64,000 nt of DNA from Flagellimonas allohymeniacidonis (GCF_004296335.1 NZ_SGIU01000002.1:385882-449881), one strand, 5' to 3'; shown: positions 19,482 to 29,417, counted from the stretch's first letter. Made by a program: numbers and translations. The notes: generated by a model from the sequence alone, not told the origin.

Positions 19482-20540
19482 TTACTCTACAGGTGTAATC
19501 GTTTGCCCAAACGTCACCTGTTCGGCCATCCACTTATTATATTCTTCCTCGGTCTCCACAATAATCTTCATCTGCATATTGTAGTGGGATTTTCCGCAAA
19601 TCTTGTTGCAAAGCAATATGTAGTCATACTCCCATGGGTCCGAATTAGGTCTACCTTCTGCAGCCCACTTGGCGCGCAATGCGTTTGTTCTTTTTACTTT
19701 ATCTACCACATCAGGATTCAATCTAATTTCCTCTGTGGTCACTGTCGGAGTAAACGAAAATTGTGTGATCATCCCAGGAACACAGTTCATCTGCGCCCTA
19801 AAATGCGGCATATACGCGGAATGTAGCACGTCTTGGGAACGCATCATAAAATTCACTTTGCGACCAACGGGTAGGTGTAATTCTTTTACAATGACATCAT
19901 CTGTTGCATTTGGATCGGATTCATCAAGACCTAATACGTTTGCTCGGTCAATATCAATAAGTCGCACACTGGCATCGCCAAGTACATTGTCCTCTCCACC
20001 ATATCTTGCGGTCCAGTTGAATTGCTGTGCATATAGCTCAACTATCAAAGGATCATCTTCATCATTTACATCCATGATATTGGTCCAGGTATACAATCCC
20101 CAAAGAATCAAACCGGCCAAAACAATTACAGGAATAATGGTCCAAATAAACTCCAGCCTGTCATTATCAGCAAAGAACAAGGCCTTCTTACCTTTTTCAC
20201 CCCTATACTTGTACCCGAAATAGTGTAAAAGCCACTGGGTAATCGTCTGCACAAAAAAGATAATGGCAAATGACACCCACATCAACTGATCGTATTCCCC
20301 GCCATGGGCGGAGGAAGCTTCTGGAAGAAGCATCTTGGAATACTTGGCAAAACTAAATATGGTGATTCCATAAATAAAGATCACAAAGACGAACAATAAA
20401 TAACCGTTGTACTTGTTATCGGAATCGTTTGCTACCTCTGAGTGCTCTGCTTTAAGCTGGGACAATTCAAAAATCTTGGTCATTTGCCAGATTGCAATTG
20501 CTACCAGAACTAAAACAGTCAATGTTAATAATGCAGTCAT
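19482..20540 (-). CDS. ctaC: Cytochrome c oxidase subunit II
   Basis: Subunit II carries the CuA centre that accepts electrons for subunit I. The 352-residue protein has an N-terminal hydrophobic segment, two more membrane helices (near residues 50-65 and 130-150), and a periplasmic cupredoxin domain. CuA ligands are visible as HSAYMPHFRAQMNCVPG and CNKICGKSHYNMQMK, giving the two cysteines, the histidines and the methionine. No heme-binding CxxCH is present, so it is not a caa3-type fused subunit. The extra N-terminal helix and Lys-rich stretch are longer than in proteobacterial proteins but common in Bacteroidota. It is 28 bases from actF. Confidence 0.95.
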   Translation of the reverse strand: MTALLTLTVLVLVAIAIWQMTKIFELSQLKAEHSEVANDSDNKYNGYLLFVFVIFIYGITIFSFAKYSKMLLPEASSAHGGEYDQLMWVSFAIIFFVQTITQWLLHYFGYKYRGEKGKKALFFADNDRLEFIWTIIPVIVLAGLILWGLYTWTNIMDVNDEDDPLIVELYAQQFNWTARYGGEDNVLGDASVRLIDIDRANVLGLDESDPNATDDVIVKELHLPVGRKVNFMMRSQDVLHSAYMPHFRAQMNCVPGMITQFSFTPTVTTEEIRLNPDVVDKVKRTNALRAKWAAEGRPNSDPWEYDYILLCNKICGKSHYNMQMKIIVETEEEYNKWMAEQVTFGQTITPVE

Positions 20541-20568
20541 TGTATATCTTTCTAAGACTTAAATCGTA

Positions 20569-21906
20569 TTAATAATGAAATTGTCTACTTTCCTCAATAA
20601 ATGGATTGCGTTTCGGCTGTAATGCTTCCTTGGTCAACGTATTGAACGTCCAGTAAGTAAACAGTCCTCCAAAAAACAAAATACCTCCTATTTCAGGAAT
20701 TCCAATGTGCCACTGGTCTCCAACTGTCGCCGGCATTACCATAACGAATACATCCAAATAATGTCCGAGCAAAACCACTATTCCTGTCATAATCACAAAC
20801 CAATTCACTCTTTTGTAATCACTGTTCATCAGCACCAACAATGGGAATATAAAGTTCATGGCCACCATTCCAAGGAATGGAAGCTGGTAATCTTGAAAAC
20901 GAGCTACAAAATAGGTAACCTCTTCAGGAATGTTGGCATACCATATCAACATGAACTGGGCGAACCAAAGGTATGTCCAGAAAATGCTAATACCGAACAT
21001 AAATTTGGCCAAATCGTGAATATGGCTATCGTTAACCTGCTCTAAGTATCCTTTGGATTTTAAGTAAATGGCAACAATGGCAATTGTGGTGATTCCTGAT
21101 ACAAACATACTGGCAAACAGATACCATCCAAACAAGGTACTGAACCAGTGTGGATCTAAACTCATGATCCAATCCCACGACATCATAGATTCACTGACCA
21201 AATAAAATACCAAGAAGGCTGCGGACCATCTAAAATTCTTAACGAAATTCGAGTTGTCATCCGAATTATCTTGAGCCAAGGAGAGTTTTCTGGAATATTC
21301 CCTGTAGAAAATCCATCCGCCTAAAAATATAGCCGCTCTTATCAAGAAGAAAGTGGGATTCAAATAACCTGCTTTGCCCTGAAGTAATTTATCATGGGCC
21401 ACAGTATCGGCATCCATCCAAACGAACATGTGGTTCATATGCAATACGGAAAGTACCAAAATCACAAACACAATGATTCCACCGGGAACCAAATAAGCCG
21501 TAATACCTTCCATTATCCGAAACAGCAAGGGTGACCAACCGGCCTGGGATGCTCTTTGTACCGCATAAAAAGCAAGTACACCCAATGCAATCATAAAGAA
21601 AAAGAAAGCAGCAACATACAATGCTGCCCAAGGTCTATTTTGCAGTTGGTGCAGTAAATGTTCATCGTGCGCGGCGCTATGGTCTTCACCATGCGCGGCA
21701 GCTTCACCATGATCTGTTTCTTCACCATGGGTCGCAGCAGCTTCTTCTCCGTGTCCGCCCCCATGTCCATCGTCATGTGCTGCTACCATTGCTTTTGCTT
21801 CTTCCACGGTGCTCGGTGCAGAAAGGAAGCCCGAGGCAAGGCAAATCAATCCGACTGCCATCGCGATGAAAGAACCTATTTTGAGTCTATTTGAAAACGT
21901 ATACAT
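20569..21906 (-). CDS. actF: Alternative complex III subunit ActF
   Basis: ActF is one of the two large membrane subunits of alternative complex III, the quinol:cytochrome c/oxidase oxidoreductase that replaces the bc1 complex. The 445 residues contain about ten hydrophobic helices, with recognisable blocks WSPLLFRIMEGI, SVLHMNHMFVWMD and SWDWIMSLDPHWFSTLFGWY. A hydrophilic segment near residues 43-88, between helix 1 and helix 2, is very rich in His, Gly, Asp and Glu (about 13 histidines). Such a segment could bind metal ions, but this is inference. The gene is 21 bases after actE and 28 bases before ctaC. Confidence 0.93.
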   Translation of the reverse strand: MYTFSNRLKIGSFIAMAVGLICLASGFLSAPSTVEEAKAMVAAHDDGHGGGHGEEAAATHGEETDHGEAAAHGEDHSAAHDEHLLHQLQNRPWAALYVAAFFFFMIALGVLAFYAVQRASQAGWSPLLFRIMEGITAYLVPGGIIVFVILVLSVLHMNHMFVWMDADTVAHDKLLQGKAGYLNPTFFLIRAAIFLGGWIFYREYSRKLSLAQDNSDDNSNFVKNFRWSAAFLVFYLVSESMMSWDWIMSLDPHWFSTLFGWYLFASMFVSGITTIAIVAIYLKSKGYLEQVNDSHIHDLAKFMFGISIFWTYLWFAQFMLIWYANIPEEVTYFVARFQDYQLPFLGMVAMNFIFPLLVLMNSDYKRVNWFVIMTGIVVLLGHYLDVFVMVMPATVGDQWHIGIPEIGGILFFGGLFTYWTFNTLTKEALQPKRNPFIEESRQFHY

Positions 21907-21927
21907 AGTTCTTGTGCTATCTTTCCT

Positions 21928-22500
21928 TTATTTGGTTAGGTCTTCCTTTAATTGCATTACATATTCCGCCACTTGCCATAGCTCTTCCTCATTTTCCAAT
22001 TGAGCAGCATAGGAACCCATGGAGTTCAAACCGTAATACATGGTATGGTACGTGCTTCCCACAGTGATGTTACGTGCAACATCATCATAACTGGGAACAC
22101 CTAATATTTTTTCTCGTTTTACCAAAGTCCCTTGACCAGCACCTTTATTACCGTGGCAAATGGCGCAGTAAATATCATATAACTCTTTTCCCTTGGCCAG
22201 ATTGGTTTCTTTTTGAAGGGAGTCCAATGGACTGGGTTGCAATCGTGCCAATTCCTTTCCTTCAAGTGTATTCTCAAACTCGTAGGGCATATATCCTCTT
22301 GAGATGGTGTTCTCTGCAGGCAACAAAGCTTCTGTTCCCTCAGGGAACAAACCATTGTCCACCGCCTCGTAGGTTTCATACCCGACAGATTCATACATGT
22401 TTGGCATGTACTGGTAATTAGGGCTATTCTTGTTGAAACACGATGTGAACACAAGCACAAAAGCCAATACAAAGGTTACTTTACCAAAGGTCTTGATCAT
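21928..22500 (-). CDS. actE: Alternative complex III subunit ActE, monoheme cytochrome c lipoprotein
   Basis: ActE is a membrane-anchored periplasmic cytochrome c that passes electrons out of alternative complex III. I use the ATG at 22500 because it starts a lipoprotein signal peptide (MIKTFGKVTFVLAFVLVF, lipobox FTSC); the longer frame from 22533 adds only charged residues that overlap actD. The mature protein has one heme site, CAICHGNKGAGQG, near residue 118, and the family phrase MPNMYESVGYE. A distal Met ligand (LNSMGSYA) is near residue 157. The product is 190 residues. Confidence 0.93.
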   Translation of the reverse strand: MIKTFGKVTFVLAFVLVFTSCFNKNSPNYQYMPNMYESVGYETYEAVDNGLFPEGTEALLPAENTISRGYMPYEFENTLEGKELARLQPSPLDSLQKETNLAKGKELYDIYCAICHGNKGAGQGTLVKREKILGVPSYDDVARNITVGSTYHTMYYGLNSMGSYAAQLENEEELWQVAEYVMQLKEDLTK

Positions 22501-22504
22501 CTTA

Positions 22505-23029
22505 TTACTTTTTTTTGGGAACATGGACCTCAACGGCTCCTGTTTCCAACAACAAACTTTTTAATGCTTCCTCATCCTTCCCGACCTCAACTTCCACCAA
22601 AAATCGGTCATCAGTAGTTCGAATATCCGGATTTTCAGCTTTCTTAAAAGGCCACATCCTACTTCTCAAGTAGAAGGTAATCACCATAAGGTGGGCTGCA
22701 AAGAAAACGGTCATCTCAAACATGATCGGAACAAATGCCGGCATGTTTTCCAAATAGGTAAAGCTAGGTTTACCACCAATATCTTGGGGCCAATCCGCAA
22801 TCATGATGTAGTTCATCATCACAATGGCCACGGTAAGTCCCAAACATCCATACATAAAAGATGTAATCGCTATTCGTGTATCGGCCAGTCCCATGGCTTT
22901 GTCCAAACCGTGAACGGGAAAGGGGGTATACACTTCTTCAATATGGTATTTTTCTGAACGAATTTTCTTGACAGCGTTCATTAACACGTCATCATCGTCG
23001 TATATCGCTTTGAATGTGGTTGCTGCCAT
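22505..23029 (-). CDS. actD: Alternative complex III subunit ActD (DUF3341)
   Basis: ActD is a small membrane subunit at the cytoplasmic side of alternative complex III. The 174 residues start with a soluble part (YDDDDVLMNAVKKIRSEKY and YTPFPVHGLDKAMG, the hallmark of DUF3341) and then two membrane helices around residues 52-75 and 100-120. It stops 4 bases before the actE start and begins 2 bases after the actC stop, so translation is probably coupled along actC-D-E. Confidence 0.93.
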   Translation of the reverse strand: MAATTFKAIYDDDDVLMNAVKKIRSEKYHIEEVYTPFPVHGLDKAMGLADTRIAITSFMYGCLGLTVAIVMMNYIMIADWPQDIGGKPSFTYLENMPAFVPIMFEMTVFFAAHLMVITFYLRSRMWPFKKAENPDIRTTDDRFLVEVEVGKDEEALKSLLLETGAVEVHVPKKK

Positions 23030-23031
23030 GA

Positions 23032-24780
23032 TTATTTATCTAAATTGATTAATCCTTTTGCTTGACCTGCCCAGTCGTCACGTTGTGCTCTCCCTGGGAA
23101 AGAACCTGTAATGGAATCCAAAAGATTGTATTCCTTTTCGGTCATTTTACTTACCTGAAGGAAAGAGAAAATACCAATTTTATTCAAGGTTTTCTCCATC
23201 AATGGGCCTATGCCCTTTACCTTTTTTAAGTCATCCGGAGTGTCCGTATCCACATTGAAACTTCCAATGGAACTCAACAGTTGGGTTACGGGGGCTCCTA
23301 AAACTCCACCTGAAGGGGCCTCTTCTTTTTGCGTTTCGTCTTCATCTACATCCACCTCAATGATCACACCATTGGTTGGTTTCGTATATAAAGGTTTTCC
23401 CGCATCGCGAAGCACTTTAAAGCGTTCTCCTGATGATTTCAGAATGGACTTTACTTCGGCCTGCGCAATAACCGGGAATGTTCTGGAATACAATAGGAAC
23501 AAAACGAAGAAGAATCCAATGGTTCCAATAAATATTCCGATATCTACAAAAGTTGGCGAGAACATCGTCCAAGAAGATGGAAGGTAATCCCTGTGCAAGG
23601 AGGTCACGATGATAACAAAACGCTCAAACCACATTCCAATGTTAACCACAATGGAGATAAAGAACGAGAACATGATGCTCGTACGTAATTTTTTGAACCA
23701 CATAAATTGTGGAGAGAACACATTACAGGTCATCATGGACCAATAGGCCCACCAGTAAGGACCGGTAGCTCTGTTCAAAAACGCGTACTGTTCATATTCC
23801 ACACCAGAATACCAAGCGATAAACAACTCTGTGATATAGGCACATCCCACAATGGAACCTGTAATCATAATCACAATGTTCATCAATTCAATATGCTGAA
23901 CCGTAATGTAGGCTTCTAAGTTACATACCTTTCTCATGATGATAAGAAGGGTCTGCACCATCGCGAATCCAGAGAAAATCGCTCCTGCAACAAAGTATGG
24001 CGGGAAGATGGTGGTGTGCCATCCTGGAATCACCGAAGTGGCAAAGTCAAAAGATACAATGGTGTGTACGGAAAGTACAAGTGGTGTTGCCAAACCTGCT
24101 AAAACCAAGGAAACTTCTTCAAAACGTTGCCAGTCTTTGGCCCTACCTGTCCAACCGAAGCTCAACAGACTATAAATTTTCTTTTGGAAGGGTTTGATCG
24201 CCCTATCACGAATCATGGCAAAATCAGGTAAAAGACCTGTCCACCAGAATACCAAGGATACCGATAAATAGGTAGAGATCGCAAATACATCCCAAAGCAA
24301 AGGAGAATTGAAATTCACCCAAAGGCTACCAAATTGATTGGGAATGGGAAGTACCCAGTAGGCCAACCAAGGTCGTCCCATGTGTATGATAGGGAACAAT
24401 CCTGCTTGGATAACCGAAAAGATGGTCATTGCCTCTGCAGAACGGTTAATGGCCATTCTCCATTTTTGTCTGAAGAGCAAAAGTACAGCCGAAATCAGTG
24501 TTCCTGCGTGACCAATACCTACCCACCAGACAAAGTTTGTAATATCCCAAGCCCAGTTGACGGTTCGGTTAAGACCCCAAACCCCTATACCTGTTGATAT
24601 GGTATAGATGATACATCCTAGACCCCAAAGAAAAGCAACAAGTGCAATGCTGAATACTATCCACCAGTGCTTATTGGCCTTTCCCTCAACCGGTCGAGCG
24701 ATATCCACGGTAACATCATGGTATCCTTTGTCTCCCAGTACCAGGGGTTTTCGAATAGGTGCTTCGTAATGCGACGCCAT
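23032..24780 (-). CDS. actC: Alternative complex III subunit ActC (NrfD-like) with C-terminal helix-hairpin-helix domain
   Basis: ActC is the NrfD/PsrC-like membrane subunit thought to bind quinol. The 582 residues include about ten membrane helices between residues 35 and 440, with family blocks NFVWWVGIGHAGTLISAVLLL, GRPWLAYWVLP and FNSPLLWDVFAI. After residue 450 the chain is soluble and charged. The last 65 residues form a helix-hairpin-helix-like fold: VKGIGPLMEKTLNKIGI, then FPGRAQRDDWAGQA. That tail is not needed for quinol chemistry and resembles domains found on unrelated flavobacterial proteins, including S2 in this window. It lies in the act operon between actB and actD. Confidence 0.94.
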   Translation of the reverse strand: MASHYEAPIRKPLVLGDKGYHDVTVDIARPVEGKANKHWWIVFSIALVAFLWGLGCIIYTISTGIGVWGLNRTVNWAWDITNFVWWVGIGHAGTLISAVLLLFRQKWRMAINRSAEAMTIFSVIQAGLFPIIHMGRPWLAYWVLPIPNQFGSLWVNFNSPLLWDVFAISTYLSVSLVFWWTGLLPDFAMIRDRAIKPFQKKIYSLLSFGWTGRAKDWQRFEEVSLVLAGLATPLVLSVHTIVSFDFATSVIPGWHTTIFPPYFVAGAIFSGFAMVQTLLIIMRKVCNLEAYITVQHIELMNIVIMITGSIVGCAYITELFIAWYSGVEYEQYAFLNRATGPYWWAYWSMMTCNVFSPQFMWFKKLRTSIMFSFFISIVVNIGMWFERFVIIVTSLHRDYLPSSWTMFSPTFVDIGIFIGTIGFFFVLFLLYSRTFPVIAQAEVKSILKSSGERFKVLRDAGKPLYTKPTNGVIIEVDVDEDETQKEEAPSGGVLGAPVTQLLSSIGSFNVDTDTPDDLKKVKGIGPLMEKTLNKIGIFSFLQVSKMTEKEYNLLDSITGSFPGRAQRDDWAGQAKGLINLDK

Positions 24781-24813
24781 AATTTATATTCTAATTACTT
24801 TCTTATTTATTGA

Positions 24814-27800
24814 TTATGCCTCATCCGTATTTCTCACCTTCACATGATAGAATACATTGGGTTTTGTACCCACATGCTCCAACAAATGGTACATTCTATC
24901 ATCCTTCTTAAGCTCTGCCACCTTGCTTTCCTCATCATTGATATCTCCAAACACAATAGCTCCAGAGCTACAGGCAGAAGAACAAGCGGTTTGGAATTCT
25001 CCATCCTTGATTACACGACCTTCACGTTTAGCGTCCAAAATGGTCTTTTGTGTCATTTGGATACATAGTGAACATTTCTCCATGACCCCTCGTGAACGTA
25101 CATTCACATCTGGGTTGATGACCATTTTACCAAGATCGTTGTTCATATTGAAATCGAACTCGTCATTGTTGTTATACAAGAACCAATTGAACCTTCTTAC
25201 TTTGTAAGGACAGTTATTGGCACAGTATCTTGTTCCCACACAACGGTTATAAGCCATGTGGTTTTGACCCTGTCTACTGTGTGCAGTAGCAGCAACCGGA
25301 CAAACGGTTTCGCATGGTGCGTGGTTACAGTGCTGGCACATTACCGGCTGGAAGGCCACCTGAGGATTCTCTGATGGATTCTCCAATTCGAGCATTGTAG
25401 CCCTGTAGCCATCAGCAGACTCATCTTTTGTCTGTTCATCCTGAGCGAATGTTTCTTCGGAAGAATAGTAACGGTCAATACGCAACCAATGCATATCCCT
25501 AGACAGTCGGATTTCTTTCTTTCCAACTACAGGTACATTGTTTTCAGCATGGCAGGCAATTACACAAGCACCGCATCCCGTACAGGCGTTCAAATCAATG
25601 GACATATTGAAATGGTGTCCAATGGAACGATCAAATTCTTGCCACAAATCCGCATCAGGAGAGGTAACTGGAATCTCTTGATGATTCAAAGTCACTTGAG
25701 GCATGTAATTCCATTCATGCTTATCCTTGGTATTGAAAATTTCCAAGGTGGTCTCCTTAATGATATCTCCACGCCCCATCATGGTTTTATGCAGCTGTAC
25801 ACATGCGAACTCGTGCATGCCTGAAGCTTTTTCCACAGTCACATTCTGGGATTCAGAGAAGTTTTTATAGAGTGAAAAGGCATTGACGCCAGTTGCCATT
25901 TCGGCTTTCATACCTGCCCTCCGGCCATATCCAAAGGAAAGACCAATTGTATTTTTTGCTTGACCCGGTTGAATGATAACTGGAACATTTTCCAAGACGG
26001 TTCCATCGACGGTAAGCTTGGCATAACTTCCATCCAGACCACCGTTGGCTACATTTTCATTTTCGAAGCCCCATTGTTCGGCATCTGCCTTTGAAACTGT
26101 GATGTAGTTGTCCCAGGAAACCCTTGAAATCGGATCAGGGAATTCTTGAAGCCAAGGGTTGGTAGCTTGTCTACCATCTCCCATTCCAACTTTGGAGTAA
26201 AGCACCAATTCGGTTCCTCCGCTTGTGGAATTTACCAAAGAGCGCACAGCCGCTGCAATAGGCGCAATGCTCGACTGCTCAGCTGAAGATTCATCCTCAG
26301 AAGAAGCGGTCGCATCTGTTACTTCAACATCAGCCACTGGGGTTTCGGAGGTAACAAACACGCCATCTTGAAGCGCCTGGTTCCAACTGGATCCTTGAAG
26401 GATTGAAGTGTCCCAAGTTTCTTTAATATAGTCGTAATAGCTTTTATCGTTGCCCATCCATGTCAACAAGGATGATTGAAACTGTCGGGTATCAAAAAGC
26501 TCTCGAATCGTTGGCTGGGCCAAGCTGAAATGTCCTTTTTTGATTTGAGCGTCACCCCAAGATTCTAAATAATGAGAAGCCGCTGCAACGTATTTTGCAG
26601 CTTGTGCTGTTTCATCGTTATTATATGCGAAGCTTACAGAAACATCCACCTTTTCCAAACCGGAAACAAAATCAGCCGCATTGGGTAAACTGTAAGCAGG
26701 ATTCACGCCATCCATAATCAAGGCTCCTACTCTTCCTGCATTCATATCTGATACCAGCTTGTTCACCTTTGCAACATCTCCTTGACGAACATATCGTGGT
26801 TGTTCGGCATTCATTGCCTCACTGGACAGCAGTTTATTAATGGCCAATACAACTGTTTGGGCATTAATGTCATTAAGTCCCGTAACCACTACGGCTTTAC
26901 TTCCCGCTTTGCGTATATGGGCTGCCATCTGATCAACGGCCTCATCCACATCAGAAGTACCTCCTCCTACATTGCTGCCATTCAACTTTCCGTACAACTT
27001 CGCCAAAGCAATTTTCTGCTGTGTCGGTGTCATCGGATAGCGGTGGTCCGCATTGGCGCCTGTCAAAGACATATTGGATTCTAGCTGGATATGCTTTGAC
27101 ATTTTCCCGTTTTTGGGAACACGTCCTTTTGCATAACTGCTATCATATCCTCCTCCTTGCCAATCTCCAAGAAAATCAGCTCCGAAGGAAACAATCAGCT
27201 CTGCTTTTTCGAAATCATAATCCGGCAAAGCCCTTTCTCCATACATTGTATTGAAGGCATTCAACGCAGCGTCTTCAGAAATGGCATCATACACTACATG
27301 TGATGTATTGGGATAAGCTTCTTTGAACTCAGCAATCAACCGATCTGTAGAAGGACTGGCATGGGTTTGAGTCAACAGAACAATCTGTTGGTTTGAGTTG
27401 GCCAAACTGCCCAACTTGGCCCTTACTGTAGCGTCTAATATTTTCCATTCAATCGGCTCTCCATTAGCCATGGGGCCTTGAACTCGGGTGCTATCGTACA
27501 GGGAAAGCACTGAAGCTTGGACCCTGGCATTGGCGCCCCCATTTACCTTGGCATCGGTATTGTTCTCAATTTTTATTGGTCTTCCCTCCCGGGTTTTCAC
27601 CAAAATACTGGCAAAATCAAACCCATCTGCAATAGTGGTAGCATAGTAGTTCGCAACACCGGGAACAATTCTATCGGGTTGGAAAACGTAGGGAATGGAT
27701 TTGTGCACAGGCCCTTCGCACGCAGCAACCGCAGCGGCAGCTGTACTAAAACCCACATATTTCAGGAAGTCCCTTCTATTGGTCGTTGTAGCCGAGAGGT

Positions 27801-27930
27801 TTTCTTTGTCTCCCAAAAACTCATCAACAGGAATTTGTTCCGTGAATTCATTTTGTCTTAGCGCCTCAACAATGGAATCGTTTGGATTTAACTCCGCTTC
27901 GCTCTTCCAATATTTTTTGTTCGATGCCAT
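24814..27930 (-). CDS. actB: Alternative complex III subunit ActB, molybdopterin-oxidoreductase-like with iron-sulfur domain
   Basis: ActB is the large extracytoplasmic subunit carrying iron-sulfur clusters that wire quinol oxidation to the hemes. The 1038 residues begin with a twin-arginine-like signal (NRRDFLKYVGFSTAAAAVAAC near residue 52, which also has a possible lipobox). A molybdopterin-oxidoreductase-like domain spans about residues 75-720; in studied ActB proteins it has no molybdenum cofactor. The C-terminal ferredoxin part has four Cys clusters: CTGCGACVIACH, CQHCNHAPCETVCP, RYCANNCPYK and EKCSLCIQ. A low-complexity acidic stretch (ASSEDESSAEQ) near residue 552 is unusual but harmless looking. 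Confidence 0.95.
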   Translation of the reverse strand: MASNKKYWKSEAELNPNDSIVEALRQNEFTEQIPVDEFLGDKENLSATTTNRRDFLKYVGFSTAAAAVAACEGPVHKSIPYVFQPDRIVPGVANYYATTIADGFDFASILVKTREGRPIKIENNTDAKVNGGANARVQASVLSLYDSTRVQGPMANGEPIEWKILDATVRAKLGSLANSNQQIVLLTQTHASPSTDRLIAEFKEAYPNTSHVVYDAISEDAALNAFNTMYGERALPDYDFEKAELIVSFGADFLGDWQGGGYDSSYAKGRVPKNGKMSKHIQLESNMSLTGANADHRYPMTPTQQKIALAKLYGKLNGSNVGGGTSDVDEAVDQMAAHIRKAGSKAVVVTGLNDINAQTVVLAINKLLSSEAMNAEQPRYVRQGDVAKVNKLVSDMNAGRVGALIMDGVNPAYSLPNAADFVSGLEKVDVSVSFAYNNDETAQAAKYVAAASHYLESWGDAQIKKGHFSLAQPTIRELFDTRQFQSSLLTWMGNDKSYYDYIKETWDTSILQGSSWNQALQDGVFVTSETPVADVEVTDATASSEDESSAEQSSIAPIAAAVRSLVNSTSGGTELVLYSKVGMGDGRQATNPWLQEFPDPISRVSWDNYITVSKADAEQWGFENENVANGGLDGSYAKLTVDGTVLENVPVIIQPGQAKNTIGLSFGYGRRAGMKAEMATGVNAFSLYKNFSESQNVTVEKASGMHEFACVQLHKTMMGRGDIIKETTLEIFNTKDKHEWNYMPQVTLNHQEIPVTSPDADLWQEFDRSIGHHFNMSIDLNACTGCGACVIACHAENNVPVVGKKEIRLSRDMHWLRIDRYYSSEETFAQDEQTKDESADGYRATMLELENPSENPQVAFQPVMCQHCNHAPCETVCPVAATAHSRQGQNHMAYNRCVGTRYCANNCPYKVRRFNWFLYNNNDEFDFNMNNDLGKMVINPDVNVRSRGVMEKCSLCIQMTQKTILDAKREGRVIKDGEFQTACSSACSSGAIVFGDINDEESKVAELKKDDRMYHLLEHVGTKPNVFYHVKVRNTDEA

Positions 27931-27960
27931 ACGATATATCTGAGATTATCTTCTTTTAAA

Positions 27961-29328
27961 TTAATAGTGACATTTGCCACATTCAAGGCCGCCCATCATA
28001 GCTGCTGTCAATTCTTCAACACCGTACTTTTTGGAAAGTTCGGCATGAATTGCCTCGTAATATTCATTACCCTCTACCTTGATGTTGGTCTCACGGTGAC
28101 AGTTGATACACCATCCCATGGTCAACGGAGCGTATTGGTACATGATTTCCATTTCCTCAACAGGACCATGACAGGTTTGACATTCTATCCCCGCAACGCT
28201 CACGTGTTGGGAGTGATTGAAATAGGCAAAATCAGGAAGATTGTGGATGCGAACCCATTCGACCGGCTGGGTTTCCCCAGTGTATCTTTGGTTTTCTTCA
28301 TCCCAACCCACAGCCTTGTATAACTTTTTGATCTCACCCGTATAGAATTCATTGGTGTATCCGTTGGCCAAATCCTCTGCACTTGGCCCTTCAGGATTTC
28401 CTGTGTATTCGTAAATGGACTTGTGGCAGTTCATACAAACATTCAAAGACGGGATTCCAGAATGTTTAGAAACCCTTGCTGAAGAGTGGCAATATTTACA
28501 TTCAATCTTATTGTTACCAGCATGTATTTTATGTGAATAATGGATAGGCTGCACCGGTGCGTACCCTTGGTCCACACCAACCTGCATCATCCATCCGTAG
28601 GCAAAATACGCACTGCCCAACAAAAGGAAAATAGCAGCGACCAAAACCAAAAACTGATTCTGGGCAAATGCCTTCCAAATGGGAACGCGCTTTTCTGCTT
28701 TGGCCTTTTCCAAAACAACGCCATTGGCCCGGGCAATACTCCGAAGGGTATTGTTGACCAAAAAGAGCATAATCACCAAAAGCCCAAAAACCAGGACAAG
28801 GGCACCTAAAATTATTTCGTTGGAAATACCTCCCGAACCTTCACCACTTCCACCTTCCGATTCAGCAGTAGCGGTTGCAGCGGCAGGTGCTGGAGGAGGA
28901 GCGGCTGTATAAGCCAAAATATCGTCTATATCTTGATTGGAAAGTGTTGGGAAGGCGGTCATCGCCGCTTGATTGTACTCTGCGTAAATCTTATTGGCAT
29001 AAGAATCGCCAGAGGCAATCATTCCTGCACTGTTCTTAATCCAAGTATATAACCATTCGCGGTCCAATCCCTCATCTTCCGCCAATCTGGTTTCAACATT
29101 GGCCAACGCGGGACCTGTCATTTTTCGATTCAAGGCATGGCATGCCGCACAGTTCTGGTTAAACAATTGCTTCCCTTTTACCGGGTCACCATCACCAGAT
29201 GCACTAGCTTCCTCTGCAACAACCTCTGTAGCCGCTGCCTCTTCCTGCGCATAAAATGAAGTTGAAAAAAGTAGGAGGGAAAGACCTAGAACATTTGTAA
29301 ATAGATGGCGGTTTAAAACCTTTTTCAT
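27961..29328 (-). CDS. actA: Alternative complex III subunit ActA, six-heme cytochrome c
   Basis: ActA is the multiheme cytochrome of alternative complex III. I use the ATG at 29328 because it starts a clean signal peptide (MKKVLNRHLFTNVLGLSLLL to FYAQ); the longer frame adds charged residues. The 455-residue protein has an N-terminal monoheme domain (CAACHALNRKMTGPAL, near residue 61), then two membrane helices near residues 165-195 and 217-240. A five-heme part follows, with CKYCH, CMNCH, CQTCH, CINCH and a last CGKCH only one residue from the C-terminus. It is the first gene of the act-cta operon and has a strong promoter match at 29418-29447. Confidence 0.94.
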   Translation of the reverse strand: MKKVLNRHLFTNVLGLSLLLFSTSFYAQEEAAATEVVAEEASASGDGDPVKGKQLFNQNCAACHALNRKMTGPALANVETRLAEDEGLDREWLYTWIKNSAGMIASGDSYANKIYAEYNQAAMTAFPTLSNQDIDDILAYTAAPPPAPAAATATAESEGGSGEGSGGISNEIILGALVLVFGLLVIMLFLVNNTLRSIARANGVVLEKAKAEKRVPIWKAFAQNQFLVLVAAIFLLLGSAYFAYGWMMQVGVDQGYAPVQPIHYSHKIHAGNNKIECKYCHSSARVSKHSGIPSLNVCMNCHKSIYEYTGNPEGPSAEDLANGYTNEFYTGEIKKLYKAVGWDEENQRYTGETQPVEWVRIHNLPDFAYFNHSQHVSVAGIECQTCHGPVEEMEIMYQYAPLTMGWCINCHRETNIKVEGNEYYEAIHAELSKKYGVEELTAAMMGGLECGKCHY

Positions 29329-29417
29329 ACTTGCGAAGTTTCTGTCGAAATCTTTGGTACGGTTATTTCTACTAAACAATTAAAATAGCAGCTTTTTGCC
29401 GTATTAAAAATTGGACA

